Shown here one piece after another: positions 59,599 through 64,000 of a stretch of DNA of 64,000 bases. The stretch is from Bacillota bacterium. GTDB taxonomy: Bacteria > Bacillota > Clostridia > Lachnospirales > Lachnospiraceae. The translations under genes were made by a program, and so were the position numbers. Each line of letters opens with the position of its first letter. The stretch's first letter is position 1. The stretch is from assembly GCA_023391695.1 (NCBI GenBank), contig JAEWAK010000052.1:1-64000 (forward strand), read 5' to 3'. Under the pieces are notes generated by a model. That model saw nothing but the letters and a program-made list of their open reading frames with translations. It was not told the DNA's origin and searched no databases.

Positions 59599-59838
59599 TT
59601 AATAGTCTTGATTCTCATTGTTCAATAATTGCTGCAAAAGCCTTGCCCCGGTCTTTATCCCCATGTTAAAATAAATTTCACCCAATTCAGAAGTATATTC
59701 ATTAAGAATAGTCTCGATTATGTATATCTGCTCAGTATTTAAAATTTCTTTAAGCTTATTATAAAGATTATCGTAAGCGATTTCCTCTCTTTTATCAAAC
59801 CAATCATAATTATAACTTTCTATAACAATATATTTCAT
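59599..59838 (-). CDS. Small DUF6809-like protein of unknown function
   Basis: A 79-residue acidic helical protein ending IYFNMGIKTGARLLQQLLNN, which resembles short clostridial proteins of the DUF6809 type (a late GFRLGVQLMIE-like helix). It begins MKYIVIESYNYDWFDKREEI. No ribosome site is strong. Such proteins often accompany mobile or plasmid genes. No function can be given. Confidence 0.55.
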   Translation of the reverse strand: MKYIVIESYNYDWFDKREEIAYDNLYNKLKEILNTEQIYIIETILNEYTSELGEIYFNMGIKTGARLLQQLLNNENQDY

Positions 59839-60053
59839 GTATTATCCAAGTATTTACTTATTATAATTTTTTGTTTTATGACTTATCTTGTAATAATGCC
59901 ATAGGCCACTCTTATGGCTTTTTTTAATTTCGATTTCTCTAAAGTTGAAAAAGAAATGAAAAAATTTCATTTATTTTCAACTTTTTTTACTTCAATTTCA
60001 TCTATATAATGTAAGTAATAAATCTGACGTCAGAAAAGAAGCAGGAGGATATT

Positions 60054-60545
60054 ATGGCAGGTAAGAACTATGAAGTTCTGGTAAGGCATATTCTGGATAA
60101 CCAGGATAAGTTCTATAAAATTGCATACTGCTATACAAACAACCGGGACAGTGCGCTGGATGTGGTGCAAAATGCCATATGCAAAGCATTGGAAAAATAT
60201 ATGACCCTCCGTAACCCGAAAGCAGTAAAAACATGGTTTTATAAAATTTTACTGAATGAGGCTTTTGGGTATCATAGAAAAAATGCAAAGGAGATTGCAT
60301 ATGATCCGGTTGATTTAAAGGAGGAGGTATATAAGGAACCTGCCTTTGAAGCAGGATTGGAGCTTTATAAGGAAGTATGCAGATTATCGGAAGAAATGAA
60401 AACCGTTGTGATACTGCATTATTATGAAGAGTTGACCTTTAAAGAGATATCGGCAGTAACAGGTGTAAATATCAGCACGGTGAAGTCCAGGCTTTATGCG
60501 GCTCTGGATAAGTTAAAAAAGAAAATCAGGGAGGAATCCGAATGA
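60054..60545 (+). CDS. ECF RNA polymerase sigma factor (SigV-like)
   Basis: A 163-residue group IV sigma factor. Region 2 (KFYKIAYCYTNNRDSALDVV, then QNAICKALEKYM with KTWFYKILLNEA) and region 4 (LHYYEELTFKEISAVTGVNI and STVKSRLYAALDKLKKKI) are complete, with no region 3. A SigV/RsiV-like pair is suggested by the downstream gene with a DUF3298-type sensor, whose start overlaps its stop by four bases. AGGAGG lies before the ATG. Promoter recognition is likely for a cell-wall stress regulon. Confidence 0.85.
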   Translation: MAGKNYEVLVRHILDNQDKFYKIAYCYTNNRDSALDVVQNAICKALEKYMTLRNPKAVKTWFYKILLNEAFGYHRKNAKEIAYDPVDLKEEVYKEPAFEAGLELYKEVCRLSEEMKTVVILHYYEELTFKEISAVTGVNISTVKSRLYAALDKLKKKIREESE

Positions 60546-61468
60546 AACCGATTCGATCAAGTAAATTAATATATGATAATATTGAAATACCGGATGAGCT
60601 GCACAGCTCCGTTCGGCAGTTTGTTAATATGCAAGACGGACAGAAAACAGAGAAGGAAAAATGGAGACGGAAGATAGTCCGATACGCAGCATCTGCCGCC
60701 GCCGTTTTGTTTACAGTGTTAATTATCGGATTAAATACGAACCAGGCATTTGCGCAGGGTATGGCTGAACTTCCTCTGGTAGGAAAACTGGTAAGGGTAC
60801 TTACCATACGTTCTTACCGTGAAGTGAAGGATAATACGGAATATGATGTTAAAATACCCGAAATCCAGACGGGAAAGGAACCCCCTGTTACCGGCCGGAA
60901 GGACAGTACCGGTACGGAGGATGTACCTGGAAAAACACAAAATGCCATTCTGGACATAAACACAAAAATCAGGGATATTGTGGATAATTATACTTCGGAT
61001 GCCGAAACAAGAATTGCGGACTATAAAAAAGCGTTTCTGGAAACCGGCGGTACAGAGAAAGAGTGGGAAGAAAGAAATTTCCGGGTACAGGTAAATTATG
61101 AAGTAAAGGTCCAGACAGAAGATTATTTATCTCTGGTATTAACAGGGGATGAGGATTGGAGCGGTGCCTATGGTGTACAGTATTACTACAACCTGGACTT
61201 AAAAACAGGTGAAAATATAACTTTAAAAGAGCTGCTGGGAGAAGATTATAAAAAACTTGCCGACATTCAGGTTAAGGACGAAATGGATAAAAGAGTTTCC
61301 CAAGATCCGGATTTCATGTATTTCAGTAAAGAGGAAGGCGGCTTTTCGGGTATTACGGATGAGACTAATTTTTATATCAATCAGTCCGGCAATCCGGTAA
61401 TTGTGTTTGATAAATATGAGGTTGCCCCAGGTTTTATGGGGAGACAGGAATTTGAAATAATCAAATAG
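60542..61468 (+). CDS. RsiV-like anti-sigma factor (DUF4163/DUF3298)
   Basis: A 308-residue single-pass protein. Residues 1-45 are cytoplasmic, 47-65 membrane, and a signal-peptidase-like AFA lies at 69-71. The extracellular part contains YEVKVQTEDYLSLVLTGDED (DUF4163-like) and KLADIQVKDEMDKRVSQDPD, then VIVFDKYEVAPGFMGRQEFE, the typical DUF3298/RsiV end. RsiV binds lysozyme and is cleaved by signal peptidase and RasP, releasing SigV; the gene here overlaps the sigma gene (ATGA). Lysozyme sensing is inference from family. Confidence 0.8.
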   Translation: MKPIRSSKLIYDNIEIPDELHSSVRQFVNMQDGQKTEKEKWRRKIVRYAASAAAVLFTVLIIGLNTNQAFAQGMAELPLVGKLVRVLTIRSYREVKDNTEYDVKIPEIQTGKEPPVTGRKDSTGTEDVPGKTQNAILDINTKIRDIVDNYTSDAETRIADYKKAFLETGGTEKEWEERNFRVQVNYEVKVQTEDYLSLVLTGDEDWSGAYGVQYYYNLDLKTGENITLKELLGEDYKKLADIQVKDEMDKRVSQDPDFMYFSKEEGGFSGITDETNFYINQSGNPVIVFDKYEVAPGFMGRQEFEIIK

Positions 61469-61486
61469 AGTAAGTTCAGCCCCCTT

Positions 61487-61646
61487 AGAGTGTGTTTGAA
61501 AAATCATTGCACGCTTGAATGATACAATTTGCGGCATGCTGCATCACAATTTTGGGAACGTAACCCGCTACGCACCCAAAACAAGTTTTCTGCCTCTCAC
61601 AAAGTGGAGCATCCAGTCCGGCACAAGCATTATTCGAACACATTCT
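61487..61646 (+). repeat. 160-nt dispersed element, copy 2
   Basis: It opens AGAGTGTGTTTGAAAAATCA and ends ATTCGAACACATTCT, imperfect inverted ends matching copy 1 at 17741-17900. Internal blocks ATTTGCGGCATGCTGC, ATTTTGGGAACGTA and CCGGCACAAGC recur. A partial end copy (TTCGAACACACTTTAG) sits just beyond at 61651-61666. Confidence 0.7.
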
Positions 61647-61681
61647 GGACTTCGAACACACTTTAGACTTATTTGAATTAC

Positions 61682-61730
61682 AAAAGCCGGACAGGATAAA
61701 ACTCATGTTTCATCCCATCCGGCTTTTATT
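61682..61730. terminator. Bidirectional terminator
   Basis: AAAAGCCGGA and TCCGGCTTTT flank a loop with an additional GGAT/ATCC stem. It serves the rightward anti-sigma operon and, reversed, the leftward prs gene. Confidence 0.75.
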
Positions 61731-61793
61731 ATCCTGTTTCACTCTAAGAAAGCTGACCTGCCGTTTCCTTCTTAAATACGGGTATCTTTCAGC

Positions 61794-62963
61794 TTATTTA
61801 TTATATTTATTTAAAATATTCTGGATTCTTTCTGTCGGACTTAATAATTTACTGATGGAAGAATCATGATTTAAGGTATCAATTAATAAGGCAATGTACT
61901 TGCTCATATCCACATTTATATAATATGGTCTTGATAATAATTCTTCGGTCTGATATACCAGATTGGTAGTTAAAACCCTGTAGATTAAACCTTGTTCATA
62001 AGCTTCATCAAACTTGGACAAGCCGTTGGTGAACAAACCAAACGTAGAGGCAACAAAGATTCTGCCGGCTTTTTGTCTCTTTAATTCCTTGGCAACATCA
62101 ATCATGCTTTCACCGGAGGAGATCATATCATCGATAATCAACATATCCTTGCCTTCTACGTCAGTACCTAAAAATTCATGTGCGACAATTGGATTGCGGC
62201 CGTTGATAATCGTAGTATAATCACGGCGCTTATAAAACATACCGAGGTCAACACCAAGGACGTTGGCAAAATATACGGCACGGTTCATGCCGCCTTCATC
62301 CGGACTGATAACCATCATATGTTCCGAATCAAGATTAAGATCCGGTACCTTTTTTAATAAGGCTTTAATGAACTGGTAAGTAGGCTGAACGGTTTCGAAA
62401 CTCTTTAACGGAATGGCATTTTGAACACGCGGATCGTGGGCATCAAAAGTGATGATACTTTCCACACCCATATTGGTTAATTCCTGTAAAGCCAAGGCAC
62501 AATCCAGAGATTCCCTGGAACTGCGTCTATGTTGGCGGCTTTCATATAAGAAAGGCATAATTACGGTGATTCTGCGGGCTTTTCCGCCTACAGCCGCTAT
62601 AATTCTCTTTAAATCCTGATAGTGGTCATCCGGAGACATATGGTTGGTATGTCCGCAAACCGTGTAAGTTAAACTGTAATTGCAAACGTCCAGAAGCAGG
62701 TAAAGGTCGGAACCCCTGACAGATTCCCTGATAACGCCCTTAGCTTCTCCGGTACCGAATCTGGGGCAGCATGCGTCGATTAAGTAGGAATCACGCTGGT
62801 AACCGGCAAATGCTATTGTAGAAGTATGTTCGTTTTCTCTTGCATTACGCCATTCCACAATATAGTCATTTACTTTCTGTCCCAGGGATTTACTGCTCTC
62901 TAAAGATATAATACCTAATGTACCGGCTGGGATCGTTTCAAAAATTTTTTCTTGCTGCGGCAT
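61794..62963 (-). CDS. prs: Ribose-phosphate pyrophosphokinase
   Basis: A 389-residue PRPP synthetase, longer than the usual 315 by an N-terminal stretch. It has the phosphoribosyl motif MLIIDDMISSGESMIDVAKE, ATP-loop-like RITVIMPFLYESRQHRRSSR and ISPDEGGMNRAVYFANVLGV, and MVITFDAHDPRVQNAIP-like sequence. It makes PRPP for nucleotide, histidine and tryptophan synthesis. Start 62963 follows GGAGGT by seven bases; the frame to 63017 has none. The longer form is seen in a Lachnospiraceae subgroup; a second, standard prs may exist elsewhere. Confidence 0.85.
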   Translation of the reverse strand: MPQQEKIFETIPAGTLGIISLESSKSLGQKVNDYIVEWRNARENEHTSTIAFAGYQRDSYLIDACCPRFGTGEAKGVIRESVRGSDLYLLLDVCNYSLTYTVCGHTNHMSPDDHYQDLKRIIAAVGGKARRITVIMPFLYESRQHRRSSRESLDCALALQELTNMGVESIITFDAHDPRVQNAIPLKSFETVQPTYQFIKALLKKVPDLNLDSEHMMVISPDEGGMNRAVYFANVLGVDLGMFYKRRDYTTIINGRNPIVAHEFLGTDVEGKDMLIIDDMISSGESMIDVAKELKRQKAGRIFVASTFGLFTNGLSKFDEAYEQGLIYRVLTTNLVYQTEELLSRPYYINVDMSKYIALLIDTLNHDSSISKLLSPTERIQNILNKYNK

Positions 62964-63049
62964 TTTATTGACCTCCAATGAAATTTGTTTAACAACAATT
63001 GCCAGGAACTGATGCATTTTGTTATGTGTATGGTAAAATGTCCATTAAC

Positions 63050-63078
63050 GTTATACCATTAACCTTATATTTAGTCAA
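63050..63078 (-). promoter_or_regulatory. Promoter of prs
   Basis: Minus strand TTGACT (63073-63078), 17 bases, TATAAC (63050-63055), giving a leader of about 80 bases before the prs start. Confidence 0.7.
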
Positions 63079-63115
63079 GGCTAAATAGTAAACTGGACCT
63101 AAGAAACATTAAATA

Positions 63116-63288
63116 AGTTACTATTCACAGCCCTGCAAAAAGATGCAGTTCTAGGAATAGTAACACGCTACGCGATGCACACAAAACGCAAAATATGTGT
63201 TTGGCGCTGCAATACTCCGGTTTTCTGTGACTTTTGTTTTGCTTCACTCACATAAAACACGTCAGGAAAACGGCTGTGAATAGTAACT
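63116..63288. repeat. 173-nt MITE-like element with perfect 17-bp inverted ends
   Basis: AGTTACTATTCACAGCC (63116-63132) is matched exactly by its inverse at 63272-63288. Between are 139 bases with no ORF, including a CACGCTACGCGATGCAC block. The right end overlaps the stop codon of the DnaC-like gene by two bases. No transposase is inside, so it would move only in trans. Confidence 0.75.
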
Positions 63289-64000
63289 AAAATAATTTCT
63301 TTAGCCGGATATCCTCCCCTACAATTTTAAGAAGGGTGTAATTACTGGCGATTCTTGAGAAAACCCGTTCACTGTATATGGTATTAATGTTATCCAAAGA
63401 TAAATTGGTTGAAATAATGGTAGACTTCCTGCGTAAAAAACGCTCGTTGATACATAAATATAATTGGACATTTACAAAAGAATTATTTAATTCTGTACCC
63501 AAATCATCGATGATCAGTAAATCGCAGTCCAATATGTAATCAAACTGGTTCTGGAATTCAAAATTATCCTCTCCCTTTCCAAACTTATTTTTCTCCAGAA
63601 TATCGAACAGTTGGAAGGCCGTCAGGTAAATCACCGTATGTGCCCGGTCTAAAAGTTCCTTTGCAATGCAGTTGGCGAGAAAGGTTTTACCTACGCCGGT
63701 ATTGCCGTATAATAGCAGGTTATTATATTCCTTATCAAAATGATTAATGTAATTCCAGCTGGCTTCCGCCACTTTTTTAATATTCTCCCGTGGGGATAAT
63801 CTGGTGGAGGGGTCCACATACTCCTCCGAATAATAATCATAGGAAAAAGTATCAAAATTTTCCCTCAGAATGGCGGTCTTGATATTGGACTGGGAATAAA
63901 CGATATCCACAATTGCCTGCTTGAAACAATGGCATTTTTCATTACCGATATAACCGGTATCCTTACAGTCAGGACAATGATAAGCCGGCAGTAAATAGTC
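63287..64000 (-). CDS. DnaC/DnaI-like helicase-loader ATPase, 5' truncated by window edge
   Basis: The frame stays open to the window end, so the gene begins beyond 64000; the GTG at 63910 is internal. The extra upstream codons encode a zinc-finger-like CPDC, then CHCFK, before VDIVYSQSNIKTAILRENFD. The AAA+ domain has Walker A YGNTGVGKTFLANCI, Walker B CDLLIIDDLGTE, sensor-like STIISTNLS and the arginine finger SERVFSRIASNYTLL. This is the DnaI/DnaC helicase loader type (IstB-like) of Firmicutes. A role in loading DnaB at oriC or restart sites is usual. The stop lies at the edge of a MITE-like element. Confidence 0.8.
   Translation of the reverse strand, partial: DYLLPAYHCPDCKDTGYIGNEKCHCFKQAIVDIVYSQSNIKTAILRENFDTFSYDYYSEEYVDPSTRLSPRENIKKVAEASWNYINHFDKEYNNLLLYGNTGVGKTFLANCIAKELLDRAHTVIYLTAFQLFDILEKNKFGKGEDNFEFQNQFDYILDCDLLIIDDLGTELNNSFVNVQLYLCINERFLRRKSTIISTNLSLDNINTIYSERVFSRIASNYTLLKIVGEDIRLKKLF

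Overview
The window looks like a chromosomal piece of a low-GC, Gram-positive anaerobe, most likely a Lachnospiraceae member (Clostridium cluster XIVa, Lachnoclostridium/Anaerocolumna-like). This rests on the AT-rich composition, strong AGGAGG ribosome sites, the LplA/LplB/YtcP-type sugar ABC transporter, PBSX/diffocin-type tail genes and a Bacillus-style iol pathway. I saw no rRNA, tRNA or CRISPR array. Layout: (1) 1-9,360 is an accessory island. It has a truncated P-loop kinase, a two-gene IS91-type element (HUH transposase plus tyrosine recombinase), two VOC proteins, a nucleotidyltransferase, an ABC-F ribosome-protection ATPase behind an elaborate attenuator leader with a 33-codon upstream ORF, a second P-loop kinase-like protein, and a type I toxin-antitoxin locus with a 34-residue holin-like toxin. 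(2) 9,363-14,622 is an AraC regulator, a sugar ABC importer without its ATPase, and the remnant of a GH127-type arabinofuranosidase. (3) 14,750-16,844 is a BlaI/BlaR1-like pair whose receptor is split by one in-frame TGA. 

(4) 17,903-33,045 is a complete headless contractile phage-tail locus (tailocin, PBSX/diffocin type). Leftward XRE repressor and ImmA-like protease genes face a rightward operon through two divergent promoters decorated with three copies of one operator. The operon runs scaffold-like GP20, tail terminator, sheath, tube, frameshifted assembly chaperone, tape measure, LysM hub protein, baseplate proteins, fibre, a seven-bladed kelch-like protein, XkdX, XhlA, holin and amidase. 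Terminase, portal, capsid and integrase are absent. 

(5) 33,775-37,394 holds a HAD phosphatase and a GH38-like (DUF5054) protein with decayed sequence around them. (6) 37,898-47,970 is a myo-inositol catabolic cluster: iolG leftward, a DeoR regulator, then iolJ-iolC-iolB-iolD-iolE-mmsA rightward. Together these convert inositol to DHAP plus acetyl-CoA and CO2; no transporter gene is nearby. (7) 48,869-57,536 has a second amidase related to the tailocin lysin, a PH-domain protein, a YhaO/YhaN (SbcD/SbcC-like) pair, a class A penicillin-binding protein and a MerR regulator. (8) 57,795-59,368 is a toxin-antitoxin module: an MqsR-like toxin and an antitoxin joining an MqsA-like Zn-ribbon/HTH to a SocA/Panacea (DUF4065) domain, with an upstream palindromic operator. 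(9) 60,054-64,000 is a SigV/RsiV-like sigma/anti-sigma pair, a PRPP synthetase and a truncated DnaC/DnaI-like ATPase. 

Several dispersed non-coding repeats occur between genes: a 160-nt element with imperfect terminal inverted repeats (two copies), a 173-nt element with perfect 17-nt inverted ends, and a structured-RNA-like repeat (two copies, one inside the tailocin operon). All functional calls come from reading motifs and order; no database search was possible.
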